DNA from: Ziziphus jujuba
Taxonomy: Eukaryota > Streptophyta > Magnoliopsida > Rosales > Rhamnaceae
Direction of reading: 5' to 3'
Length of the DNA: 64,000 nt
Assembly (NCBI RefSeq): GCF_031755915.1
Contig: NC_083385.1
Coordinates: 12,855,001-12,919,000 of the forward strand
Below the pieces are notes generated by a model. It was not told the DNA's origin and searched no databases. It saw only the letters and a program-made list of their open reading frames with translations. A program made the position numbers and the translations under genes. Of this stretch, positions 21,977-32,265 are shown piece by piece (the stretch's first letter is position 1; every line of letters begins with the position of its first letter).

Positions 21977-23440
21977 ATGGATTCTGAGACTCAAAAATTA
22001 AGGATCTTTTTCCTTCCATACCATACAGCAGGGCACATGATCCCCATGGTAGACGAAGCCAGAGTCTTTGCCATGCACGATGTCGATGTCACCATCATTC
22101 TCACCCCAGCCAACGCATCCCTCTTTCAGGAAAACATCGACCGCGACGTTCTCGCCGGCCACCGGATCAGAATCCACAGCATTCCTTTTCCATCGGCTGA
22201 AGTCGGGCTCCCTCAAGGCATTGAAAGCTTAAACACCATCACTTCCATGGAAATGGCTGGTCAACTCTACAACAGCCTGCAACTGCTGCGAAATCCAATT
22301 GAGCAACTACTTCACGACCAGCGACCTGACTGTATAGTCGCCGACATGTTCTTTCCTTGGACTCTCGATGTGGCAAATCAATTGAGGATTCCTAGGCTAG
22401 CTTTCCGTGGCACTAGCTATTTTTCACTCTGTGGAGAGTATTGTGTCAGGGTTCATGAACCTCACAAATCTGCAAACTCCGACGTCGTTTCGCTTACCGG
22501 ATTTCCCCATAAGATCGAGATGCTGATCTCGCAATTACCGGATTGGTGTAAAACCACTACGCGATTCACTGCTATGATGGACGTAATGAGAGAGTCCGAA
22601 GAAAAAAGCTATGGGGTGCTCATGAATAGCTTTCACGAGCTCGAGAACGATTACGAGGAATACTTCAAGACCACCATGGGACTCAAGGCATGGAGTATCG
22701 GACCGGTTTCCTTATGGGTGAACCGGAATGTTTCGGACAAAGTTGGGAGGTTTAACATTGAAGGCAGGGATGGACACGAAGTCATCGATTGGCTGAACTC
22801 CAAAGGACATAACTCTGTTCTCTATGTTAGTTTCGGGGGTATAACAAAATTACCAGCCACTCAGCTTAAAGAAATTGCTTATGGGCTTGAAGCTTCCGGT
22901 CATTCTTTCATTTGGGTTGTTCGGAAAAGGAAAGAAGATGAATATGATGAAATTTTTCCAGAGGGATTCGAAGAGAGAATGAAAGAGAGCAAAAGGGGTT
23001 TTATCATAAAAGGTTGGGCACCACAGGTGCTGATTCTGGACCATCCAGCAACCGGTGGGATGGTTTCCCATTGTGGCTGGAATTCAATACTCGAGAGTCT
23101 AAATGAAGGATTGCCATTGATCACTTGGCCTCTGTTTGCGGAGCAATTTTTCAACGAGAAGTTTCTGACTGATGTGGTGAGAATTGGTGTTCCTGGGGGA
23201 GTGAAAGAATGGAGAGAATGGGGACAAGAAGGAACTTCGTTGGTGAAGAGAGAGGAGGTTGAGAAGGCAGTGAAGTTGTTGATGGGTGGTGGGGAAGAAG
23301 CTGAAGATATAAGGAAGAGAGTGGGTAGGCTTAAAGATGAGGCAAAGAAGGCAGTTGAAATTGGGGGTTCATCATATGCCAATTTGATGGATTTGATCAA
23401 CGAGCTGAAGTCCTTGAAGATGATCAAGAATGTTGAATAA
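21977..23440 (+). CDS. UGT73-type UDP-glycosyltransferase, intact, 487 aa
   Basis: Intronless family-1 glycosyltransferase that should transfer sugar from a UDP-sugar to a small lipophilic acceptor in the cytosol. The N-terminal domain has catalytic H20 (TAGHMIPMV) with partner D123 (CIVADMFFPW). The C-terminal domain has a full 44-residue PSPG box from W347 to Q390, with HCGWNS at 365-370. The final Gln is typical of UDP-glucose users. No signal peptide or membrane segment is seen. The start is the first Met in a ccATGG context after a CT-rich leader, and the length is normal. By recall the protein is nearest to UGT73-group enzymes of triterpene saponin or phenolic glycosylation; the acceptor cannot be read from sequence. 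It is nearly the same protein as the split gene at 10560. Confidence 0.95.
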   Translation: MDSETQKLRIFFLPYHTAGHMIPMVDEARVFAMHDVDVTIILTPANASLFQENIDRDVLAGHRIRIHSIPFPSAEVGLPQGIESLNTITSMEMAGQLYNSLQLLRNPIEQLLHDQRPDCIVADMFFPWTLDVANQLRIPRLAFRGTSYFSLCGEYCVRVHEPHKSANSDVVSLTGFPHKIEMLISQLPDWCKTTTRFTAMMDVMRESEEKSYGVLMNSFHELENDYEEYFKTTMGLKAWSIGPVSLWVNRNVSDKVGRFNIEGRDGHEVIDWLNSKGHNSVLYVSFGGITKLPATQLKEIAYGLEASGHSFIWVVRKRKEDEYDEIFPEGFEERMKESKRGFIIKGWAPQVLILDHPATGGMVSHCGWNSILESLNEGLPLITWPLFAEQFFNEKFLTDVVRIGVPGGVKEWREWGQEGTSLVKREEVEKAVKLLMGGGEEAEDIRKRVGRLKDEAKKAVEIGGSSYANLMDLINELKSLKMIKNVE

Positions 23441-25400
23441 CAGAGCAGAAAAGCCAATGAGTCCCTGAAAATCAATTGCAAAAGTAGTTGTTGTGCTCTA
23501 TTTTGAATTTCCACAAGAAGCAATAAAATAATATCTGCCATTTTTAAATTTTCCATATTGATTTTTTTTTTTTTTTCCCTTTTCCCTTTTGATGTGATCA
23601 CATAGTGCAACCTTTTCATAGTTATGGAATTGAAAGAATAAAAGGGAAGAGCTATATATGTACATATAGATATAATTCCACACCTGTAGGTGCAAAGTAA
23701 AGATTTGGAATACTATTTCTCTTTTTGGTGAATTAAATATTTGGAATACTATTTAGGAGCTAGCCCCTAAAATGTGAAAGAAAAGAAGGATTACAAAGGG
23801 ACACAGGAAAGTGAACAATGAAGAGGGCTGGAAAATGCAAAGTGGATGGCAATAATTGGGAACCACACTGTCAAGACTTTCTGTTCTCTTTGAAAGCCTC
23901 GCTCTCATATTTAGATGACTTTTATGCCCTTTGCTTCTTCTTCTTATTTTTATTTCATGCAATAGTCTCGTTGCAACAAAAATATACCTCATGTTTTTTA
24001 ACATAAAGTAAATTTCAGATATCATTTTCTTTGGTCAAACATTTAGAGGGGTAAAAATGTCTTTTAAATATTGAAAGACTGTCTATCACAGATCACGATA
24101 ACATTACTTGACCGAAATTGGGGCTGCGAGTGCAAATAAAAGAACATGTAATGGGATGTCACTGCAGTTTTCTAAAATACACACAAACAAATCCGAAAAA
24201 TGAAGTCATTGTAATTTTCCCCTTCATATTTTAGTGAAATCAAAATAAGCAAATCCAAACATCTTATCCTAGGTGTCTTAATTGTTTTTTAGTCGGGTGA
24301 GTTTTTATTTATTTATTTATTTATTTTTGTTTACATATAAATTATGGACCGGTCAAATGACGTTAGAAAAGAAGAGTGGAGCTTTCAAAGTTAGAATGAA
24401 TAATTTATGATCATTGTGGTGCTTATAAATTTATACTTTTGGCCGGCAATCGTCAAGTTAATTTTTTTTTTTCTTTTTTGTTTGCAAAAAGGCAATCGTA
24501 AAGGTTATTAATCTTTTTTTTTTTTTTTTTTTTGTGGATTACGGAAGGTTGTTTATTAATATAATCCTATTGACATTATTTTTTAGGCGATACATGTATG
24601 TGTATTTTGTGAGTTATAATAATGATCTCATAACGTGGTTGTGAAGGGCTTATGATTATACCAACGATGTTGAGTAGTTGGTGGTGGCCCAGAACCGAAA
24701 CATTACTGTCATGGGAGTTTAAAAATCTTAACGTTTATGATTGTCTCCGAAGTGATGGTTCGGGCTTTACCCTACCGCTGAAGGGGGATCATTGACTTTT
24801 TTTGTCCCCCTCTCTACTCTAGACTTCCCAAGATTGACCAATTGATTTGGATACATCATAAGGATGAAGGAAGGTCCTGACACATAACATTGATTTATTA
24901 TAATTAATAGAAACAAAAACATTACGACAAGCATCTGTCTTGAGGTCAAATTTAATATCAATATTGAATCCATATATGTTGGTTTGTTTTGTTTGTTTGT
25001 TTGTTTGTTTGTTTTTTAATGTATACGTATGTTTGTCATACTGCAAATGAAAATCTGTACTAATTTCAAGTCTCTATGTTTCCTTGTTATATTTGTAATG
25101 CTGGTTGGGTTTTCTTCGGCCAAAAATAAATGATATTCAAAATACTAAATCCTTGCAGGTTTGTTTGAAGAAAATTCGTTCGTGTTCTTCATATGTGGCC
25201 TTAGTCTTCACAAAGTTTGTTAAGCAAATCCAAGTGCAACATGCTAGTCTGGAAATTATGTTTTTGTTTTAGTTTCTGTTTTTGTATTTTTCTTTTTTCT
25301 TTTTTTTCTTTTTTTCAATCTCTTCGTCGGTAATCTCTTTTGATAATAAACCCTTTCTAACATTAAGAGCAACATAATATCCCGCGGAGCATTTAATCAA
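23441..25400. other. AT-rich spacer downstream of second UGT (duplicate of 17.6-20.7 kb)
   Basis: Collinear blocks shared with the spacer after the first UGT (for example gtcttttaaatattgaaag at about 24060 and aagaagagtggagct at about 24370). There are T-runs and a (GTTT)n stretch at 24980-25012. No gene seen. Confidence 0.6.
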
Positions 25401-25740
25401 AGAATTGCGACTGGACCGTACTGTATTGTGGCCGACATGTTCTTTCCTTGGTGTCTGGAAGTTGCACCTAAGCTCAGAATTCAATTCCTAGGCGCGTCTT
25501 TCGTGGTACCACTGGTCATTTTTCACTCTGTGCAGAGCATTTCATTAGAGTTTATGAAACTCATGATAAGTCCGCTGAATTCGATGTCATGGATTTCAAT
25601 AAGATAAAAGAGATGCTGATCTCGCAATTACCAGAATGGACTAGAACTAGGACTGATTTCTCATATATGACGGACGTCATGAGAGAATAAGAGGAAAAGA
25701 CTTATCACATGCTCATGAATTGCTTTCATGAGCAGGTGAA
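25401..25740 (+). pseudogene. UGT73 remnant (B-type), middle part only
   Basis: Translates in shifting frames as the middle of a UGT73 protein: CIVADMFFPW-like, then KLRIQFLG, HFSLCAEHFIRVYETHDKSAEFDV, then EMLISQLPEWTRTRTDF and MTDVMRE followed by an in-frame stop (TAA in gagaataagag, about 25687). Both ends are missing. It lacks the extra base found in the remnants at 21001 and 31453. Flanking spacer resembles that around 20.2-20.7 kb. Confidence 0.85.
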
Positions 25741-26094
25741 GATTACGTATTTTAATTTATCTATAATTTACCATGGTGACGTCCGGATCATGAGAGTTCC
25801 ATCAAGTTCTTTAATTTAGACAATCCAATCAAATGATGGTCGAAATTGTTACATGTACAAATAGAATATGACAATGGAAACTACTTAAATTTATGAATGA
25901 CTAAATAAAAATAAAAACAACAATAAGATAAAAGTTAAAAAGAAAAGTACAAACGGAAGTGGGCAAAAGTGTATATAGACGAGGCTGCCGACAGTATATA
26001 CTGCCGACAGTATATACTGTATGGTAAATAACTCCACAAAACCTTCAAAACTAAGGAGGGAGCTGAGATTTTGTTGTGTGTGTGTGTGTGTATG

Positions 26095-26127
<33 letters not shown>

Positions 26128-26220
26128 GTATTGAAAACAACACAATTTAACTCATATTTTTTCAATTTAATTTATGTTTTTTCTTTTTCAATAATCTGCT
26201 CTATCCCACAGAAAATCACC
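25741..26220. other. Upstream region of third UGT
   Basis: AT-rich, with an inexact short duplication of tgccgacagtatatactg (25986-26020) and a TG/TA microsatellite. No TATA box can be separated from the TA repeat. Confidence 0.4.
26075..26128. repeat. (TG)n(TA)n microsatellite
   Basis: About nine TG units followed by a long, nearly pure TA tract, just upstream of the third UGT; likely length-polymorphic. Confidence 0.95.
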
Positions 26221-27681
26221 ATGGGCTCAGAGTCTGACCAGTTAAGAATATTTTTCTTTCCATTACCAGCTCCAGGCCACATGATCCCCATGATAGACGA
26301 AGCCAGACTCTTTGCCAAGCGTGGTGTGGACGTTACAATAATCATCACCCAGGGCAATGCATCCTTCATCCAGAAAATCATAGACCGAGAGTTTGAAGCC
26401 GGGCACAAGATCAGAACCCACATCCTTCAATTCCCATCAGCACAAGTCGGCCTCCCTGATGGAATTGAAAACTACAACACCATCACTTCCATGAATATGG
26501 GTGTCCCACTCTTCCAAGGCTTGGGATTACTTCAAAAACCAATTGAGCAACTCTTACATGAAATCCGACCGGACTGTATCGTCTCCGACATGTTCTACCC
26601 CTGGACACTTGATGTGGCTAATAAATTGGGGATTCCTCGACTGGGTTTTCGTGGTATGAGCCATATCTCAATGTGTGCGGAGCATTGCATCAAGATCCAC
26701 GAACCTCACAAGTCCGCAGAATCCAATGTCGTTTTGTTGCCCGGATTGCCACATAAGATAAAGATGCTGATATCGCAATTGCCAGATTGGAGTATAACCA
26801 CAAATGATTTCACACCATTGATGGATGCCGTGGTAGATTCTGAGCAGAGAAGCTATGGGATGCTAATGAATAGCTTCCACGAGCTTGAAAACGATTACGA
26901 ACAGTATTTTAAAACTAGCATGGGATTGAAAGCGTGGAGCGTAGGACCCGTTTCTTTATGGGTCAACCGGGATTTTACCCACAAAGCAGAGAGGCATAAA
27001 ATTGCTTGTGAGTATGGAGAAGAACATGAAATCATCGATTGGCTGGATTCTAAACAGGACAACTCTGTTCTTTATGTTGGTTTTGGGAGTTTGACAATGT
27101 TTCCAGCTACCCAGCTTAAAGAAATAGCTCATGGTCTTGAAGCTTCTGGTCACCCATTCATTTGGGTAATCAGAAAGAAAGAGACTGATGAATACAAACA
27201 AGTGTTTCCCAAAGGATTCGAAGAGAGAATGAGGGGAAGCAAAAGGGGTTTTATAATAAAAGGTTGGGCACCGCAGATGGTGATTTTGGACCATCCAGCA
27301 ACTGGAGGGTTTTTGACACATTGTGGTTGGAATTCAATACTTGAAGGAATAAATGCAGGGCTGCCGATGATAACTTGGCCTCTGTTTGCAGAGCAATTTT
27401 TCAACGAGAAGCTTGTGACTGATGTGGTGAGAGTTGGTGTTTCTTTGGGACTGAAAGAATGGAGACAGTGGGGATACGAAGGAACAGAGGTTGTGAAGAG
27501 ACAGGAGGTTGAGAAGGCAGTGAGGTTGTTGATGGGTGATGGAGAAGAAGCAGCTGAGATGAGGAAGAGAGTGAGTGAGCTGAAAGACGCTGCAAACAAG
27601 GCTGTGGAGATTGGAGGTTCATCTCAAACCAACCTCATGGATTTGATCAACGAGTTAAAGGCGCTCAAGATCAGGAACTAA
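26221..27681 (+). CDS. UGT73-type UDP-glycosyltransferase, intact, 486 aa
   Basis: Full-length cytosolic UGT. Catalytic H20 lies in PAPGHMIPMI and D123 in CIVSDMFYPW. The PSPG box spans W349-Q392 (WAPQMVILDH to PLFAEQ) and ends in Gln, so UDP-glucose is the likely donor. I chose the Met at 26221 because it aligns with the paralogues' MGSE start and has a caccATGG context; the open frame extends upstream through the TG/TA repeat from 26071, but those codons are Tyr/Ile repeat sequence. It differs from the 21977 gene in the acceptor-side N-terminal half (for example GMSHISMCAEHC for GTSYFSLCGEYC). A different acceptor range is therefore plausible but unproven. Confidence 0.95.
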   Translation: MGSESDQLRIFFFPLPAPGHMIPMIDEARLFAKRGVDVTIIITQGNASFIQKIIDREFEAGHKIRTHILQFPSAQVGLPDGIENYNTITSMNMGVPLFQGLGLLQKPIEQLLHEIRPDCIVSDMFYPWTLDVANKLGIPRLGFRGMSHISMCAEHCIKIHEPHKSAESNVVLLPGLPHKIKMLISQLPDWSITTNDFTPLMDAVVDSEQRSYGMLMNSFHELENDYEQYFKTSMGLKAWSVGPVSLWVNRDFTHKAERHKIACEYGEEHEIIDWLDSKQDNSVLYVGFGSLTMFPATQLKEIAHGLEASGHPFIWVIRKKETDEYKQVFPKGFEERMRGSKRGFIIKGWAPQMVILDHPATGGFLTHCGWNSILEGINAGLPMITWPLFAEQFFNEKLVTDVVRVGVSLGLKEWRQWGYEGTEVVKRQEVEKAVRLLMGDGEEAAEMRKRVSELKDAANKAVEIGGSSQTNLMDLINELKALKIRN

Positions 27682-27825
27682 CAGAGTAGGACCAGTTTGA
27701 TGTGTACTATAGTCATTTGAAAATGGAAAGAACTTCATTATTTTTTGGTGAATGGAAAGAACATCATTATTATTACTTTGAAAAGTCAATTTCTCCTGGT
27801 CTCCTATAGAAGAGAGTGCGCACTT

Positions 27826-27934
27826 TTTTTTTTTTTTTTGGGCTGTCCCCTATGCCCTCCCCACCCGCGACTCGAACACCCGCAACTGTGGCTCAGGTAG
27901 TGGCGCTGGACCACGCGAGCTGGCCAACTTTGTC
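27826..27934 (-). mobile_element. Short tRNA-like SINE with 16-bp target duplication
   Basis: A GC-rich insert of about 109 bp is flanked by a perfect 16-bp direct repeat AAGAGAGTGCGCACTT (27810-27825 and 27935-27950). A T-run of about 14 bases at the low-coordinate end reads as a poly(A) tail on the - strand. In element sense it starts near GACAAAGTTGGCCAGCTCGC and has an A-box-like part (CCAGCTCGCGTGGTC) and a B-box-like part (GTGTTCGAGTCGC). These are the marks of a tRNA-derived SINE moved by LINE machinery. The family is not recognised; very short for a plant SINE. Confidence 0.85.
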
Positions 27935-27950
27935 AAGAGAGTGCGCACTT

Positions 27951-28600
27951 AAAGTCATTGTTTTCTCCACGGTTATATGCTGCTTGCTACTTATTATTCT
28001 TATGCAACTTTACTGTAAAATAAAAATAAAATTACAAAAAAGTGTTTTTTTCTCATTCAATATAAAGTAAATGTTAGATAATATTTTTTTTGGGTCAATT
28101 ATACATTTATAGGTGTAAATATGTCCTTTAAAATTTCTCAGGATTGAGTAAGATGATCGCATTACTTGACCGTAGTATGAGGGGTGAATGCGAAAAAAGT
28201 TTACCTAAAAAAAAAATGAATAAATAAATATAAATAAAATAAAATTACAATGGGATGTTTTTTTCAAATATAAAATAAATCTAATATGTAAATAAAAGAA
28301 GTTCTTTTCGTAGTTTTAATGGAATTCTAAACAGTTTCATCTTTATACATCATTAACAAAATATTTAAAATTTTAAAAAAACTTTATATATTTGTTTTGA
28401 TTCTTAAATTAGCTACAAACATTCACATTTTGATCCAAAATGTTTTTTTTTTTTAAACCGTCAAACATTGTGAATAAGATATTTTTTTAGAGTATTTAAT
28501 TTTATATTTTTAAACAATATTAAAAATATTCAATTGTATATTTCTAAATATTTTAAAAGTTGTTTGATTATTTGCTTTTGAATATCTTTAAAAAAAAAAA
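27951..28600. other. AT-rich spacer downstream of third UGT
   Basis: Part (28090-28200) is a diverged copy of the A-type spacer seen after the first two UGTs (tgtcctttaaaatttctcag, then cattacttgaccg). No gene. Confidence 0.55.
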
Positions 28601-28890
28601 AGATAAATACACTTCAGTACCTTCTATAATTAAAAAAATTTTAATTAAGCCTTCTAAAATTAATTTTAACATATTCATACCTCTTAAGTAAAAATTTATT
28701 TCAATATAATTCAATTACATTTAAATTAATAGACTCCGTCAAATTTAGATCACGTGCGCCTCATGTGACCCTCCAAAATATTTTTTTCCTTTTTTCTTTT
28801 TCCCCCTGAATTTTCGTCTCTCTAAAAAAAATTATTATTATTTAAAAAAAAAAAAGAAAAGAAAAACAAAATATCCATGACGCACCATTA
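28601..28890 (+). repeat. Left terminal inverted repeat
   Basis: Inverted match to 29733-30010 (about 80% by eye, with small gaps). A weaker match seems to extend outward to about 28490. Confidence 0.75.
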
Positions 28891-29107
28891 ATTTAGTACT
28901 TTAGACAATTAATTTACCCATTTGTGTTGGCTGGACGGAGGCCTTATATCCTCTGTTAATGCATTGATCTCCTGCATACAAAAGAAAGCCAATTAACTGC
29001 CGTCAGAGTTTCCCACAGATAAATTAGGAGCTCGATATCCAAACACTTGACCTGTAACATTTCAAAGGAAGTGAGATTAGTTATGAACTCAGCATACATG
29101 TAACGAA

Positions 29108-29713
29108 TTAATGGTCAATAATATGGTCACCATGATGGATACGAATCACTGCAGCATGCAAAGCATTCATTCCATTGGAGCCACCGCAAGGAGCTGAAGG
29201 AAAATGTTGTAAAATGTGTGGTGCAATATCTAGAAAAGCCCCTTCAACAGCAAGAAAAAGTGGAGATTCATTAGCTTCATTCACCAAACCCAACAGCCCT
29301 GCATCTTTTTCCATCAGCAGCTTTGCAACAGCAAAGTGGCCATTTTTCACAGCAATATGTAAAGCGGTGTCTCTCTGGTTCAAGTTCTTCTTCCTTAAAA
29401 GATTAGCCTGTACTTGGCTTTCAATGTCTTTATTAGAAACTCCTATGAGACGAAGTTCAACCATTTCTAGGCTCCCAATTTTTGCGGCTATATGCAAAGG
29501 AGTGTCGCCATTAGAATTTTCTTGGTAAAGGAGAAATGGACATAAGCGAAGAACTCCTTTCGAAACTCCCATTCGATTGAAACTCACAGAAATGTGAAGA
29601 ATGGTGTTCATAACCTGGGTTGTGACTTGGTGAGGATCAATCTCATTTTCTTCCAGTCCCTGAATAAGGCTTTCATCTCCTAATGCTTCAGCTTCAAACA
29701 TTGTCTTGTCCAT
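29108..29713 (-). pseudogene. Ankyrin-repeat protein fragment, 201 aa
   Basis: The frame starts MDKTMFEAEALGDESLIQGL and contains ankyrin repeats: NGDTPLHIAAKIGSLEMVE, then QRDTALHIAVKNGHFAVAKL, then NESPLFLAVEGAFLDIAPHI and GMNALHAAV. It resembles the N-terminal part of plant ankyrin-TM proteins of the ACD6/ITN1 group (recall). The protein stops soon after the fourth repeat; the usual further repeats and the C-terminal membrane (PGG) domain are absent. It fills the space between the two inverted repeats, and its ATG lies about 20 bp inside the right one. It looks like a captured first exon. Expression is possible, but no promoter is evident. Confidence 0.8.
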
Positions 29714-29732
29714 CTTCTTCCTTGGTGTGCAA

Positions 29733-30010
29733 AACGGTGGGTCGTGGACATTTTGGTTTTTTTCTTTTTTAAAATAAGAATTTTTTTTTCTTTTTAAAGA
29801 GATGAAAATTCAGGAAAAAAAAGAAAAAAAATATTTTGGGGGTCACGTGAGGTGCACGTAATCCAAATTTGACAGAATTCGTTAATTTAAACGTAATTGG
29901 ACTACATTGAAGTAAATTTTCATTTAGGGGATATGAATTTGTCAAAATTAATTTAAAAAAACTTAATTGAAACTTTTTTTATTACAGAGAGTACTAAAAT
30001 GTATTTATCT
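29733..30010 (-). repeat. Right terminal inverted repeat
   Basis: Reverse-complement partner of 28601-28890. Confidence 0.75.
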
Positions 30011-30708
30011 TTTAAAAAAAATTATTTTTTTAGGTTGTTCAATCCTAAACTTCTGAACAACTTCAAACATACTTAGTCAAATACTTCTGAATATCTAAAA
30101 AATTATTCAATCAAATACATATAATCATCTTAGAAAATATTTAATCGCACTCTATAAATCAAATTAATGATTGTCCTTAATAATAATTTTATATAAAAAT
30201 AAATATATAAATTTATAATAGAACTGTATAAAATTTATTGGGACTACAATTAGATTTTTTTTGTTTTATAAAAAAAAAATATATATTTGGATGAAATAAA
30301 AATAAGCAACTTTATACATCTTATCCCAGAGTGTCTTTGATTATACTTTTTCCTTTATTTTGTCCATGCCTTTTGTTATGATGTGTTACTTGTATGTTTG
30401 TTTATCGGCACATGTGTTACACGCGTGTTGGATTTGTTTATCGACATATGTGTTACATGTGTGTTGGATGGCTTTTTCCTAGTAAAAATAAATAAATAAA
30501 TTATAACATCAACGTTAAATTGGGGTCGACACTGATATTTAAACGGCTAAAACACATGCAGGCAGGCCAAATTTTTATTTTAAAAAGGATTTTTGTTAAA
30601 ATATATATATATATATATATATTAAAAAGGATTTTTGTTAAATCGATATGGCCAGTGAACGAAAAACCAAAAAAAGTAGTTATTAAATAAAGGGTTCCCT
30701 TCGGAGAG

Positions 30709-30742
<34 letters not shown>

Positions 30743-31053
30743 AGAATTAAAATACCATATTTGGGATATTGTTCATATTCTTATTGTTTATTATATCAAT
30801 GATGTGATCTGAAATCAATATTTAGGTTGTCATTTTAAAAATTCAGCAATACAAGATGACAAACAGAATACAAATCGGAAAAGAAAGAAACAATGTTACC
30901 GATAAGGAACCTTAACTATTGCTTAACTACAAATTAAAAAAAAAAAAAATTAAGTTTGTTTTACATTTCAAAGAACAACATTCTATTTCTACTCACCCAA
31001 AATAAAAACATTATATTCTTTCGATCTGCCACTGAAAGAAAACAATTATTATT
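30011..31053. other. AT-rich spacer before decayed fourth UGT
   Basis: Continues the A-type spacer (aaaaataagcaactttatac near 30300 matches 18610 and 24245). Two AT microsatellites occur (30599-30622, 30710-30738); the first is bracketed by a duplicated ttaaaaaggatttttgttaa. No gene. Confidence 0.5.
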
Positions 31054-31812
31054 ATGGGATCAGACCGGGTCATATGATTCCGATAGTAGACGAGGCCAGA
31101 GTATTTGCTAAATACGGTGTTGATGTATCATTATCACCACTCAAGCCAATGCAGCTCTTTTCCAAAAAAGCATAGACCGCGATTTTAACTCCGGCCACCG
31201 GATCAAAATCCATGTTGTTCAATTCCCATCAGCCCAAGTTGGTCTCCCTGACGGCATCGAAAACTTTAAGACCGTAACTTCTTTGCAAATGTGTGGTGCT
31301 CTCCTTCAAGGAATGCAATTACTTCAAAATCCAATTGAGCAGTTCATCCAAGAAATGCGACCGGACTGTATTGTGGCCGACATGTTCTTTCCTTGGAGTC
31401 TGGAAGTGGCTACTAGACTCGGAATTCCTAGGTTAGCCTTTCGTGGAACTAGTCATTTTTCCAGTCTGTGCAGAGCATTGCATTAGAGTTCATGAACCTC
31501 ATAAGTCCACTGAATCCGATGTCGCTTTGCTGCCTGGATTTCCGGATACGATAGAGATGCCAATCTCGAAACTACCAGAATAGAGTAGAAGTTGTAGAAC
31601 TACCACGGATTTCACACGTCGGATGGAAATCATGTGAGAAGCTGAAAAAAAAAAGTTATGGGATTCTCATGAACAGCTTTCACGAGCTAGAGAATGGTTA
31701 CGAGGAGTATTTCGAAACTACAATGGGATTGAAGGCTTGGAGTGTCGGACCGGTTTCTTTATGGGTAAACTGGGATGTTTCAGACAAGGCAGAGAGGTTT
31801 AACATTGCTGGC

Positions 31813-32080
31813 TGTAAAAGTTGTGTTTGGATAGAAGGAAAATAAAAGAAAATATCGAAGGAAAGAAGAGAGAAGATAGAAAGAAAGAAAAACAGAATTG
31901 TAAAACTGTAATTGATTTTCACTTCCAAAAAAAAAAAATACACGTGAAAACACTATTAATACAGGTAGTATAACTAACAACTGCTGACCTGTACTAACAA
32001 CTTGACAACTTGCCAAAACAAACAACTGTTTTATTAACCAACATTGCCACGTCACTAACTCTAACTAATATACTTCAACA
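31813..32080 (-). repeat. 3' LTR of second Copia
   Basis: 268 bp, + strand TGTAAAAG...CTTCAACA; compared with the other LTR it has a/g and c/t substitutions and lacks one A. Confidence 0.95.
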
Positions 32081-32265
32081 TTCCCCCTCAAACTCGTATT
32101 TTGTTAAACCAGATGAAACAAAATGGGAGTTTGAAAAATAGTAAATCAGCAGAAGTTGCAGCACATAAGAAGTGAACCACGTTGCAGAAAAACTCCCTTT
32201 TTGCTGAGTGTTTTTCTGAGTGTTAAGTAAGTCAGAGAATGAATTGAAACTCCAAAATACTCGAA

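Larger units (their letters stand above)
28601..30010. mobile_element. Long-TIR DNA element carrying a gene fragment (Pack-MULE-like)
   Basis: The 290 bp at 28601-28890 recur inverted at 29733-30010, imperfectly but collinearly. Both outer ends read AGATAAATAC inward. Both contain a cacgtg-like motif next to an ACCCTCCAAAATATTT-like tract, and both inner ends match tccAtgacGcaccatt against the reverse of aacggtgggtcgtgga. Long TIRs around a gene fragment with no transposase are typical of Mutator-like Pack elements. Poly-A/T flanks hide any target duplication. The A-type spacer continues on both sides (28.1-28.3 and 30.3 kb), so the element inserted into it. Confidence 0.75.

Noticed and set aside
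22900..23619. 239-codon antisense frame under the second UGT
   Set aside because: Mirror of the conserved UGT C-terminal half; equivalent antisense frames appear under every paralogue.
26071..26220. Upstream extension of the third UGT to give 536 residues
   Set aside because: The extra 50 codons translate a TG/TA microsatellite and AT-rich DNA; paralogues start at the Met at 26221 in a caccATGG context.
28341..30320. Direct repeat ctttatacatc as target duplication of the Pack-type element
   Set aside because: The inverted repeats end well inside these positions (28601, 30010), and ancestral spacer lies between; both copies can be explained by the spacer itself.
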